64,000 nt of DNA, taken from positions 2,658,965-2,722,964 of the forward strand of contig NZ_CP004006.1 of NCBI RefSeq assembly GCF_000512355.1. Reading direction: 5' to 3'. Made by a program: the position numbers and the translations under genes. This stretch comes from Legionella oakridgensis ATCC 33761 = DSM 21215. Its GTDB lineage: Bacteria > Pseudomonadota > Gammaproteobacteria > Legionellales > Legionellaceae. Below the pieces are notes generated by a model that had not been told where the DNA came from, did not search any database, and saw only the letters and a list, made by a program, of their open reading frames with translations. The first letter of the stretch is position 1. Every line of letters starts with the position of its first letter. Positions 51,716 through 60,866 of this stretch are shown one piece after another.

Positions 51716-52465
51716 ATGAATCAAACGACCTTATCTGCACCAGTCGCCTTGATTACCGGCGCTGCTCGTCGAATTGGTGCGGCAATTGCCTGGCACTTAC
51801 ACCAAAAAGGCTTTCGGGTTGTCATTCATTTTAATCACTCTTCTCAAGAAGCCAAGGCATTGGCGCTGACCATGAATAAAAACAAAGATAATAGTGCACA
51901 GGCACTGCAAGCAGATTTGACCATAAAAAATGCTTGTTATCAGCTTGTTAGCGAAACAGTACATTGGGGAAAACGTCTTGATTTACTAGTAAATAATGCA
52001 TCCTTCTTTAAACGTACGGATGTTTCCAATCCATCCGAAGCAGATTGGAACAAACTCTTTGATACCAATGTGAGGGCACCCTTCTGGCTAAGTCATGCGT
52101 CCAAGCCCTATTTGGCCAAGCAACGTGGCTGCATTATCAACATAACAGATATTCATGCGGAAAAACCCTTAAAGGATTATACGGTATATTGTCAGTCAAA
52201 AGCGGCTCTTACCATGCAAACTAAATCACTCGCACGCGAGTTTGCTCCAATGATTCGTGTCAACGGTGTAGCTCCTGGTGCCATTAGCTGGCCTGAAGGT
52301 GAAAATACGCTAAGCGAAGCATTACAGAAAAAAATTATCGCTCAAACACCATTGAATATTCATGGGGATCCAACCTTCATTGCCCACGCGGTTTTGGCCA
52401 TTGTTGAAAATCCTTTTATTACCGGGGAAATTTTGCATGTGGATGGAGGGCGCCGGCTGATATAG
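51716..52465 (+). CDS. Pteridine reductase (short-chain dehydrogenase)
   Basis: A 249-residue NADPH-dependent reductase of the SDR family, FolM/PTR1 type, predicted to reduce dihydropterins or dihydrofolate. The cofactor site 'ALITGAARRIGAAIAWHL' has the pteridine-reductase form TGxxRRIG. 'LVNNASFF' is the structural motif, the catalytic Tyr and Lys are in 'YTVYCQSKAALTMQT', and 'VNGVAPGAISWPE' follows. The catalytic Ser position reads 'INITDIHAE', Asp in place of Ser, as in PTR1. Divergent from midA-PTPS, so the three may form one pterin unit. Confidence 0.88.
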   Translation: MNQTTLSAPVALITGAARRIGAAIAWHLHQKGFRVVIHFNHSSQEAKALALTMNKNKDNSAQALQADLTIKNACYQLVSETVHWGKRLDLLVNNASFFKRTDVSNPSEADWNKLFDTNVRAPFWLSHASKPYLAKQRGCIINITDIHAEKPLKDYTVYCQSKAALTMQTKSLAREFAPMIRVNGVAPGAISWPEGENTLSEALQKKIIAQTPLNIHGDPTFIAHAVLAIVENPFITGEILHVDGGRRLI

Positions 52466-52490
52466 AACCTCTCTTCAGAATCGCCAGGCT

Positions 52491-52760
52491 GGGGCTAAAA
52501 ACCTTGATTTTAGAGCACTAGCATAAGCATACATTGTAACGCTTTCCATTTAATTCCCCGTGCAGGCGGGAAACCATATTTAATGCAGCGTTATGCTCTG
52601 TTCTGAATCGATCCCCGCCTGCGCGGAGATGACAAAAAACAGAATGTACAACTCAACCTGTCAAAATTAAATGAAAAAGGTAGTAGTATGTGAGCAGTGG
52701 AGCACAGAAAATTGAGGATTTTAGCCCTGCATGGTTAGACTATAAGACAAGTTCTAAGAA
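52491..52760. repeat. Fold-back repeat, copy 2, interrupted
   Basis: The left half ('GGGGCTAAAAACCTTGATTT' to 'CATACATTGTA', 52491-52538) and right half ('GTAGTATGTGAGCAGTGG' to 'ATTTTAGCCCT' and on to 'GTTCTAA', about 52683-52757) match copy 1 at 47.8 kb. They are separated by an inserted ~142-base element. The ends of the outer element are inverted repeats (GGGCTAAAA-CCT / AGG-TTTTAGCCC type). The stretch has no gene of its own. Confidence 0.72.
52539..52680. repeat. Small MITE-like insertion inside copy 2
   Basis: About 142 bases, absent from copy 1. Its ends are near-inverted repeats (CTTTCCATTTAATT and AATTAAATGAAAAAG). It also holds an inner fold-back pair, CCCCGTGCAGGCGGG (52556-52570) and CCCCGCCTGCGCGGAG (52612-52627). 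GTA flanks it on both sides, a possible target duplication. Confidence 0.65.
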
Positions 52761-52776
52761 ATCTGGAGTAACATAC

Positions 52777-53217
52777 ATGAATAAACACTACCTGGATGCA
52801 GTTGATATGCTAAAAATTGCGGCTCAACATGCCTACTGTGCTGAATATTTACTAAAACAAAATGCAGAAATTCATCTGGATGAAAATTACAGCATTGATG
52901 CATTATTGCCAATCACCTCATTAATGCATTTAGCCTTCGAGTTAACTTTAAAAGCCTGTCTGCTGCATGAACATCGCCAGCTGAGACAATACAAAAACTT
53001 GTTAGAGCTTGTTGAGCTTAACAGCCACCTTGGCTTATCCAAAGAAGAGTTAAAGCTAATCACCACCCTCTCTCGTCAACAAGCATTTCGTAAAGGCACA
53101 GATTACATGCTTTGGGAAAATCGTCAGCAACTACACGCTTTTTGCGAACAAATTATGCGCCTTTATGCTCATTTGCCGGAATTGATGCCATTGGAATTGC
53201 AAATAGATTATCAATAA
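52777..53217 (+). CDS. HEPN-like small helical protein, unknown
   Basis: A 146-residue, all-helical protein. 'HYLDAVDMLKIAAQHAYCAE' and 'SLMHLAFELTLKACLLHEH' recall HEPN-type helical bundles (nucleic-acid-associated or toxin-like), but the RNase motif R-x4-6-H is not clear, so this is only a resemblance. The frame is open to 52690, but that extension lies in the repeat; the ATG at 52777 has GGAG eight bases upstream. A hairpin follows the gene. Confidence 0.55.
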   Translation: MNKHYLDAVDMLKIAAQHAYCAEYLLKQNAEIHLDENYSIDALLPITSLMHLAFELTLKACLLHEHRQLRQYKNLLELVELNSHLGLSKEELKLITTLSRQQAFRKGTDYMLWENRQQLHAFCEQIMRLYAHLPELMPLELQIDYQ

Positions 53218-53235
53218 TTTCTTAGCAACCATTTA

Positions 53236-53269
53236 TTCAACCTCTTCCTCCAATAAGGAAAAGGTTGAA
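53236..53269. terminator. Hairpin between convergent genes
   Basis: TTCAACCT-C-TTCCT pairs with AGGAA-A-AGGTTGAA, one mismatch, followed by AAAAAAG on the right (a T run on the minus strand side is weaker). It separates the HEPN-like gene from the pilin gene. Confidence 0.65.
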
Positions 53270-53293
53270 AAAAGAATTTGATAAACGATAGCT

Positions 53294-53659
53294 CTAGCTA
53301 ATACCGTGACCTATAAACGTGGCAGTTTCACCGCCCGGACCTGTGACAGTGCAGGTTGCCGTAGCGCCATTAGCAATCGTTGCCGCGGTAATGGTGTACC
53401 CGGCTGGCAATCCACCATCCAAAGTATTAGCCACATCTTCACAGTCTGCAACTGCAACACCTTTTGCCGGGAAAGCCGCACGAATTCCTTTGTTCATAGC
53501 GGAAGCAGAACCTAAAGCGCCGGCAACACCATCTACCGCCGCTTGTCTTGCCTCGGAGCGTATATCAATATAAGAAGGGATAGCCACTGCTGCCAATATG
53601 CCTAAAATAACGATAACGATGATTAATTCAATAAGGGTGAACCCTTTTTCCCTTTTCAT
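53294..53659 (-). CDS. Type IV pilin-like protein
   Basis: A 121-residue prepilin. The leader 'MKREKG' is cut before F of 'FTLIELIIVIVILGILAAVA', with Glu at +5, the classic type IV/type II pseudopilin signal for PilD. The rest is a short globular head with two cysteines (in 'VADCEDV' and 'TATCTVT') that could form the disulfide loop of pilins. GAGGAAG precedes the ATG; the frame is open ten codons further. It lies just downstream of the gspF/pilC gene and may form a minor or alternative pilus. Confidence 0.9.
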   Translation of the reverse strand: MKREKGFTLIELIIVIVILGILAAVAIPSYIDIRSEARQAAVDGVAGALGSASAMNKGIRAAFPAKGVAVADCEDVANTLDGGLPAGYTITAATIANGATATCTVTGPGGETATFIGHGIS

Positions 53660-53763
53660 TCTCTTCTTCCTCAATGAAAAATAATACAATCTAATTTAAT
53701 TATTTATTATTTTTCAGCCTTAAGCAAATATCTTACAGGCGATTTATTCGAAAAAACATTGCC

Positions 53764-54988
53764 TTATCTTATTTGTGAAGCCATTTGCCACATCGGCATA
53801 AACACACCTAACGCTAAAATAAGAACCATCACCCCCATAATCACCAACATAATCGGTTCAATGGCATCGCTTAAACGCACTAAATCATAGGAAATTTCAC
53901 GCTGATAGAATTCAGCCACATCATCCAACAAGTCATCAATACTTCCAGACTCCTCGCCAAGGGTAATCATTTGTAGTACTAACGGCGGAAACAAGTGAGT
54001 TTGAGCAATTGAGTTGGAAATGCTGTTACCTCGTCCAACCAAACTGGCAATGGTTTTTATTTTTTGAGCAACAAAAGCATTTCCTGTGGAATCACCAACC
54101 AACTCGATTCCATCCACAGCCGTCAAACCAGCACGCAATACCAAGGCATAAAGCCTGGTAAAACGTGCAAGAATGATGCGGTGAATCAGCCAACCAACGA
54201 TAGGAATCTTCAACTGTAATTTTGCCCATTGTAATTCACCAATGGGCGTTTTAACGTAAAAACGAAAACCTGCCGTCAGTAAAAATAAAACAGCAAGCAA
54301 AAGATACCAATAATTAAGAATAAAATCAGAAGTGGCAATCAATAATCGGGTCATGAAAGGCAGTGTTCCCTGAAAACTTTTAAACATCTCAGCAAACGCT
54401 GGAATCACAAATGCATTAATAACTAGCAAAGCCACCAATGCGGCAACAAATACTAAAATGGGATAACGTAAGGCGGCTTTTATTTTTTCTTGGTATCAGT
54501 TTCCAACTCAAGATATTGAGCCAAGTGTAAAAACACTTGATCAAGTCGTCCGGTATTTTCGCCAACTTTTACTAGATTAACAAAAAAGAAGAAAAAATAG
54601 TTGGAAATTGGCTTAAGGAAATCGATAGACTATGCCCTTCATTCAAACTGGTCAGAATAGTCTGTAATGCATCAGATAAAGTCTTATTGCGCGTGGTTTC
54701 CGCAAGACGTGCGACCGCAATACCAATAGGAACGCCTGCTTTAAGCACGGTATACATTTGGCGGCATAACATTTGCAGTTCATCAAGAGGCACATGGGGT
54801 TTAAAAAACTGCGGTATTTTCCAAGTCACGGGCTTCTTTTCAGTTTTTTTTACAGCTTGAATAATTTCAATGGGAATCAGGGATTCGCTTTGTAATTGTC
54901 CAGCCAACTCCTCTGCCGATAAAGCAATTCGCTTGCCACTGACAGATTTACCCTGTCTATCTCGAGCGCTGTATTGAAATTCCGGCAT
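53764..54988 (-). CDS. PilC/GspF inner-membrane assembly protein (two frameshifts)
   Basis: The platform protein of a type IV pilus or type II secretion system, ~407 residues, with two GspF domains ('LQMLCRQMYTVLKAGVPIGI' and 'RFTRLYALVLRAGLTAVDGI') and three membrane helices. The frame is lost twice: in an A6 run at 54582-54587 and a T6 run at 54483-54488. One extra base at each restores 'FSSFFVNLVKVGENTGRLDQ' and 'DTKKKIKAALRYPILVFVAA', both family-typical. Both gaps are homopolymer contractions, so errors rather than decay are likely. Start: the second ATG, nine bases after AGG. Confidence 0.88.
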
Positions 54989-55052
54989 AACCGTCATCCT
55001 GTTATGGAAGTAAGCTGCTTACCGCTGTTCAATCATATCTTATACCACGCAG

Positions 55053-56848
55053 CTAACCATTCTCATGTATACGTTCCGCCACCCCTTGCTTGAATCGTCC
55101 CCAAGCAAAGATACGGGCAATTTGCCCATTAGGATTTAAATACAATACACCACTTTTATCACTGACTCCCATCGCAGGAAAAAGCAATAATTGATTTAAT
55201 TGCCTTGATAGAGCATAACTGTCCATTCCAAGAGCATAAAGACGATTGTAGCTATTATATTGCTCAGGCCAATGTTTGTGTTCCATATGATGATTAAATA
55301 CCCAAGGCATATCGCAGAAAATAATGCCATTTAAATCACGATCTTTCATGGCATTAGGCGTTCCGGAATAGACGCTGGAAGTTGCGTAAACCGGAACATC
55401 GCCAGCATAATAATATTGCAGTAATGGCATGATTTGCCGTGCCTTATTAGGGTAAGAAAGGAGGAAAATCATATCGAAATCCTGTCTTCTTCTTGGTGTG
55501 GATTCAATATGATGACCCAGCACTTGGTTTAATTGTTTTTTCCGAGCCTCACTATCCGTGATATGAAGAAAATCGCGAACTGCCGTATTAAGATTTTCAT
55601 TAGGGCGGTAACGCAAAGCATCCGTCACATGTCCGCCATTCGCTCGCCATTGGCTAGAAAAAGCAGCAACAATTTCATCACCCCAAGCCCCTTCTGGCGC
55701 TATTATTAGTGCTCGAATATAACCATTGTTACGCGCTTTAGCAGCGATCTGCTTTGCTTCATTACTGGGTGAAAGTCCGAATTGGTAAGCATTATCTTTT
55801 GTTTCTGTATTTACATCATTAAGTAATAATGTTGGTACAGGATGATCCATTGCTGCAACGGCAGCCACATCCGTTTTGGTTAATGGGCCTACAACGTAGT
55901 CTGCTCCATCTGCCAAAGCTTGCTGATAAAGAGCAGCCACATCAGCAGCGTTTGTATTGTAAAAATGTACTTTCGTATGATCAACTTCTCCATTGGCCGA
56001 ATAAGCCGCCATGAATCCATCTTTAATGGCATTCCCGGGTCCGGCCAGAGGTCCAGATAAAGGCAAAAGCAGTGCTATATGTCTAGGTTGTGCAAATAAA
56101 CGCTGTTCATTGCTAGCTGTATGTAAAATGGAATGAGCAGGATGCTGTGGATAATTTTCTTGCCATCTTGCAAGAGCTGCCATTATTGCTTGTGGCTGGC
56201 GATAATCCTGTCGTGAAATGAGAGCTAATTGCATCCACCCTTTTAGTTCAGAGTCATCCGGTGCTTCGACGGCTAACGTATTAAGTTCCGCTGGAGGCAA
56301 AGTCGTCAGTGTCAACCAAAGGATGCGAAGATTATTTGCTCTTGAAGCTTCATCCGGCAATAGTGCTTCCAGTTTAATTCGTTCTCCTACCGCTTCTACG
56401 GTATTGCCGGTGCTTTGATAAGCTTGAGCCAGCATTTCATGAAATTGAGCCTGGTAATAAATAGGCATGCTGGTTATCGCCTGAATTTTTGCCAGTCTAT
56501 TTATGGCAGAACGAGGTTGTCCAAGGATCAAATCAATTTTTGCTAACAACAAATTTTTTCATCAGCAAGATCAGCCGGTAATTCATTCATTCTTAACAAA
56601 ATCGTACGGCCTTGCTGCCACTGACCATCGTGAATTAAACGGCCGGCTGCCATAATAAGTAATGACTGTCGTTCATCACCGGTTTTATTGTTTGCCAGAG
56701 CAAGATAAGCAGCAGCCGACATGGTGTAAGGACTGGCCAATTGCTGATTAACCTGCACATGACTGTCGCTTACTTTATTAGTACAGCATGAAAGTGTCAT
56801 CACACAACAAATAATAGAAAGGCATTTAAAAAGAGAATTTGACAGCAT
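55053..56848 (-). CDS. lpoA: LpoA/LppC lipoprotein, activator of PBP1A (frameshifted)
   Basis: A ~598-residue outer-membrane lipoprotein that activates the peptidoglycan synthase PBP1A. The signal peptide ends at a lipobox-like 'MTLSCC'. Then follow an N-terminal TPR-like helical domain and a C-terminal periplasmic-binding-protein fold ('HIALLLPLSGPLAGPGNAIK', 'GADYVVGPLTKTDVAAVAA'). The frame breaks in a T6 run at 56554-56559 (A6 in the gene); one extra A gives 'LADEKNLLLAKIDLILGQ'. Divergent from rsmI, as in many gamma-proteobacteria, but separated from yraN-diaA-dolP by ~32 kb. Confidence 0.9.
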
Positions 56849-56903
56849 GAATTTTATCCAAAATCATATGCACAGCAAAAATTGAAACGAAAGAGAATAA
56901 ACC

Positions 56904-57751
56904 ATGACTGCTACTTCAGCAATAACCCCAGGTAAGCTATACATTGTGGCAACACCCATTGGCAACCTCGCCGATATTAGTGAGAGAGCCATAAACACTT
57001 TACAATCTGTCGATTTAATTCTTGCTGAAGACACTCGTCATTCCCAGCAGTTACTCACTGCCTTAGGCATAAAAAACCGATGTTATCTTTGCATACTCAT
57101 AATGAAGCCAGCCGTAGTGAGCAACTTATTGCAACCTTACTCAAAGGGCAAACTTTTGCTTTAATCAGTGATGCTGGAACTCCGTTAATCAGCGATCCTG
57201 GTTTTCCCTTGGTCAAACTGGCTCATCAAAAACAAATTCCTGTGATTCCGATTCCTGGTGCCTGTGCATTGATAGCTGCTCTCTCAGCATCCGGTGTGTC
57301 TTGTGATACATTTACTTTTATCGGCTTTCTACCGGCAAAGCAAACAGCCCGACGGCAAAAGTTGGAATCGTTAAAATCTTATGAGCATACCCTAGTCTTT
57401 TATGAATCCACTCACCGCATTTTGGAATGCATTGACGATATTACTGATATTTTTGGCGAAAAAACAGAGATGGTTCTTGCCAAGGAATTAACCAAATCCT
57501 TTGAACGATTTGTTTCAGGACATTGCATTGACATAAAAGAATGGCTGCTGGCCGATAAAAATCATACTAAAGGGGAGTTTGTACTGATTCTTTCTCCAAG
57601 AACTTCTGCAAAAGAAGTGAAAAATCATGAATCTATTTTGTCTATATTATTAGCTGAACTTCCTCTCAAACAAGCAGTCAAAATTGCTTCACAGTTAACA
57701 AAAGCAAATAAAAACGAACTGTATAAAATAGCACTGGACTTGCAAAAATAA
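56904..57751 (+). CDS. rsmI: 16S rRNA 2'-O-methyltransferase RsmI (frameshifted)
   Basis: A ~282-residue SAM enzyme that methylates C1402 ribose in 16S rRNA. The opening '[20 protein letters not shown]' and '[12 protein letters not shown]' are diagnostic, as are '[19 protein letters not shown]' and '[16 protein letters not shown]'. The frame breaks in an A6 run at 57071-57076; one more A turns 'LGIKNRCYL' into '[18 protein letters not shown]', the family sequence. Again a homopolymer contraction. Divergent from lpoA with about 55 bases between. Confidence 0.93.
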
Positions 57752-57812
57752 TCAACCTGATGCCCTCAGTGGGGCATATAGCTCAACTGCCGCTAACGCT
57801 CTTATGCGACAA

Positions 57813-59312
57813 TTAGCAGTAACACAAGCCTCGATCTAGTTCTTCTTCATCCACACTTGCATTTTTCTCAGCAATAGGAGCAGGTAAAGCCGGTTTATTA
57901 GCTTGATTAAAGTAGCCTTTTCCACATTCATAACCAATAAACAACACCGTCAATACAATGGCTGCCGGCCAAGAAACGGCAAAGGTAGCCATAATCAATA
58001 AAGGCATCATCGTATTTTTAACCATAGACACCATGAAAGCGCTGCGAGCTTCCTGCATTTCACGTGCCGCTAAAGAAACATCTCCTCCTGTTTGCTCAGC
58101 CCGTTGCAATAACATGCTTTTTTCGTGATATTTTCCATACATATCAGCCGACAAGTACATGGCCACCGCCAACACGCACGCAAAAAAGCAAGCAGGAGCC
58201 GCCACCGGTGAAGCCAGTAAAAGATAAGCAGAAAAACCCGTCATTAATAGGATGGCTGCAGAAATATTAAACCAATAAGAAGCATTACTTGCCTGCCAAT
58301 GAATCTCAAGTTCTGCCAATTGTTCATCCAGTAACTGGCAGCGTTTATCATCATCTGCATGTTGTGCCTTTTCTTGCAAATATTGTTCTTTTTTAAGTAA
58401 ATACTCTTGCTCGGCAAGCCAACGTCGATAAACAAGCAAAGAAACGTCAAACAATAAAAATCCTGCTGTTACCCAATTCGCAACCGGTGCGGAAATATTA
58501 AAATACTTAGCATAATTGGTAAGACCATTTACAGTGGCCCAAACCATATCATTTAAAAGATCACAGTGTCTTTTGCCAAGCTCTTTTGCAAATCGCTCTT
58601 TTAATGATAACGATTTTTCAGCCTCAGAAGGAACAAACGTATGTTTTAGTATCAGACCAATATTAATAACAAAACGCGCGGCAAAAACTCCAACACTAAG
58701 CACATTTAAAACAGCAGCAGGTTTATCCAAGGTAGATAACATGCCATCAATGTCTGTGTGTCGCCCTAGAATCTCATCTAATTTTTCCAAAAACGATGAA
58801 CCCTGGATAATTGCCAGTGATTGCTTTAACGTCAGTCGGGAAAAAACAATCTGTAACCGGGTAATATTGGTAAAAGAAACCCAACTACGTATTTTTGAAG
58901 CATGTTTTAGCGTACTGGCCAATTCACCTAAATCCTTGCTGAACTGATTTTGCCAGGATTGGACCGTTGGAGCATCCGGAAATACCCCTTGCTCGTAAAA
59001 ATAAGCGATTTCTTCACTCAATTTATGATATTTTTCTGCTTGGTCAAATTTTCCATAACCTTGATAATAAGATTGCAACATTAAGCTGCAATAATAACAA
59101 TAGAGCCAGAACGCTTCTCGATGCTTAGGATTTTTTTTAAGGCTGGCAAATAACTGATTAAATTCTTGTTCTATAAGCAGTTGATTTTTAGAAAGAAACT
59201 CGTATTCCTTTTGGGAAACTCGCGTGCGAACCTTGTTTATAGAGTCAACGGAAGAAGAAAAAAAACTTTGTTTGTCCATGACAAAGGGTTGGTATTGCGC
59301 AGTTTTAGCCAT
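57813..59312 (-). CDS. Large multi-pass membrane protein, paralogue B
   Basis: A 499-residue orphan protein related to the one at 48.1-49.9 kb. The shared block is 'LLNDMVWATVNGLTNYAKYF', then 'NWVTAGFLLFDVSLLVYRRW' and a charged helix ('EQEYLLKKEQYLQEKAQH'). Both also have 'LILKHTF'/'LLLKHTI' before it. About six hydrophobic helices lie in the second half; the first ~150 residues are soluble and helical ('REAFWLYCYYCSLMLQSYYQ'). GGGGG lies six bases before the ATG; the frame is open ten codons further. It ends 'DEEELDRGLCYC', two late cysteines. Function unknown; candidate secreted membrane effector. Confidence 0.7.
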   Translation of the reverse strand: MAKTAQYQPFVMDKQSFFSSSVDSINKVRTRVSQKEYEFLSKNQLLIEQEFNQLFASLKKNPKHREAFWLYCYYCSLMLQSYYQGYGKFDQAEKYHKLSEEIAYFYEQGVFPDAPTVQSWQNQFSKDLGELASTLKHASKIRSWVSFTNITRLQIVFSRLTLKQSLAIIQGSSFLEKLDEILGRHTDIDGMLSTLDKPAAVLNVLSVGVFAARFVINIGLILKHTFVPSEAEKSLSLKERFAKELGKRHCDLLNDMVWATVNGLTNYAKYFNISAPVANWVTAGFLLFDVSLLVYRRWLAEQEYLLKKEQYLQEKAQHADDDKRCQLLDEQLAELEIHWQASNASYWFNISAAILLMTGFSAYLLLASPVAAPACFFACVLAVAMYLSADMYGKYHEKSMLLQRAEQTGGDVSLAAREMQEARSAFMVSMVKNTMMPLLIMATFAVSWPAAIVLTVLFIGYECGKGYFNQANKPALPAPIAEKNASVDEEELDRGLCYC

Positions 59313-59522
59313 GATATTCCCCCAATATAAAAAAATGGACAAAAAGTTAAAAATAATAACTTACATCTTGTTTAATTCCGAATCAAGTATTTATGTATTT
59401 ATTTTTTTCATATTGAGCCATGAAAAACAATTCGTTTATCATAGGAACTTATTTTCATTAAAAAATTCAAACTACGCTCAAGACCATTCATCTCGATATC
59501 TTGATAAATCATTTTTTAACGA

Positions 59523-60866
59523 TTATTTACCGATGCAAAAACTTGAAAAAATTTTGCCAAGAAGATCATCTGAAGTGAATTCACCTGTGATTTCACAAAG
59601 AGCTTGATGAGCAAGACGCAAATCATCTGCCAGTAATTCACCAGCACGATGAATAGCTAATTGCTCTTGTCCTGCTAATAACAAGGATTTCGCTTCATCC
59701 AAGGCTTGTAAGTGCCTTCTTCTCGCCAAAAATTGACCTTCAGCCGGCTGATATCCAACGACTTCTTTTATTTTAGCCTTCAATAATGGCAAACCGTCTC
59801 CGGATTTAGCGGAAAGATAAATTGCATTTTTTTCATTTTTTGGGGAAGAACCAAGCGTATCAATTTTGTTAAAAACACGAATAATGGGAACATTTGGCGG
59901 CAATGCGGCATGAATTTCATGATTTAATGAATCAACCTCTTCCTCCCTGAGTGTTACATCCATAACAAATAAAAGACAATCGGCACGGCTTACTTCATGC
60001 CACGCACGCTTTATGCCCTCTTTTTCAACAGGGTCATCACTATCTCGCAAACCGGCGGTATCAATTAGATGGACGGGAATTTCATCAATCAGTACTTGCT
60101 CTCGCATCACATCCCGGGTGGTACCAGCTACTTCTGTGACAATAGCGACTTCCCGACCAGCAAGACTATTGATCAAAGTGGATTTACCGGCATTTGGCCG
60201 GCCAGCGATGACTATAGAAAGTCCCTCACGCATCATCGCTCCTTGCCCTGCGCTTTTACGGATGATGGTTAATTCTTCAATTAAATGATGAAGCATGGCT
60301 GCTATTTTACCATCATTAAGAAAATCAATTTCTTCTTCTGGAAAATCAATAGCCGCCTCTACATACAAGCGTAAATTAATTAACTGTTCACTTAAGGCAG
60401 CTATTTTTTTGGAAAAATCTCCCTGTAATGAACGAACAGCCATCCGTGCTGCGGTTTGAGAGCTGGCATGAATCAAATCAGCGATGGCTTCTGCTTGCGT
60501 CAAGTCAATCTTGTCATTAAGAAAAGCTCGTTCGGAAAACTCACCAGGCTTAGCAAGACGTGCTCCCGCTAAAACACATTCCTGCAATAAATAATCCAAT
60601 ATTACCGGCGCGCCATGCACTTGTAGCTCAACAACGTCTTCCCCGGTAAACGAATGAGGCCCTTTAAAAAAAAGAAGTACCCCTTTATCAATCAATTCGC
60701 CCTTAATGTCATAGAAAGAACAATAAATAGCTTGGCGGGGTTCAAATTGCGACTGGCCAGTTAATTGCAAAGCAATTGCATAAGCTTCAGGTCCAGAAAG
60801 ACGAATAATACCTACCCCGCCACGGCCTGGCGGGGTAGCAATTGCAGCAATGGTGTCTACAATCAT
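59523..60866 (-). CDS. mnmE: tRNA modification GTPase MnmE (TrmE)
   Basis: A 447-residue GTPase that works with MnmG on wobble uridine. The N-terminal folate-binding domain opens '[20 protein letters not shown]', the G domain has P loop '[14 protein letters not shown]' (~223-236), 'DTAGLRD' and 'NKID', and the protein ends with the essential cysteine motif 'FCIGK'. It is adjacent to the yidC stop (TAA-ATG), so the origin-proximal run rpmH-rnpA-yidD-yidC-mnmE is complete. The 180 bases after it hold nothing clear. Confidence 0.98.
   Translation of the reverse strand: MIVDTIAAIATPPGRGGVGIIRLSGPEAYAIALQLTGQSQFEPRQAIYCSFYDIKGELIDKGVLLFFKGPHSFTGEDVVELQVHGAPVILDYLLQECVLAGARLAKPGEFSERAFLNDKIDLTQAEAIADLIHASSQTAARMAVRSLQGDFSKKIAALSEQLINLRLYVEAAIDFPEEEIDFLNDGKIAAMLHHLIEELTIIRKSAGQGAMMREGLSIVIAGRPNAGKSTLINSLAGREVAIVTEVAGTTRDVMREQVLIDEIPVHLIDTAGLRDSDDPVEKEGIKRAWHEVSRADCLLFVMDVTLREEEVDSLNHEIHAALPPNVPIIRVFNKIDTLGSSPKNEKNAIYLSAKSGDGLPLLKAKIKEVVGYQPAEGQFLARRRHLQALDEAKSLLLAGQEQLAIHRAGELLADDLRLAHQALCEITGEFTSDDLLGKIFSSFCIGK

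Noticed and set aside
52690..52776. N-terminal extension of the HEPN-like protein
   Set aside because: It lies inside the repeat and lacks a ribosome site; the ATG at 52777 has a good one.
59224..59607. 127-residue plus-strand ORF between paralogue B and mnmE
   Set aside because: Both ends lie antisense to real genes, and the composition is that of an A/T-rich spacer with no ribosome site.
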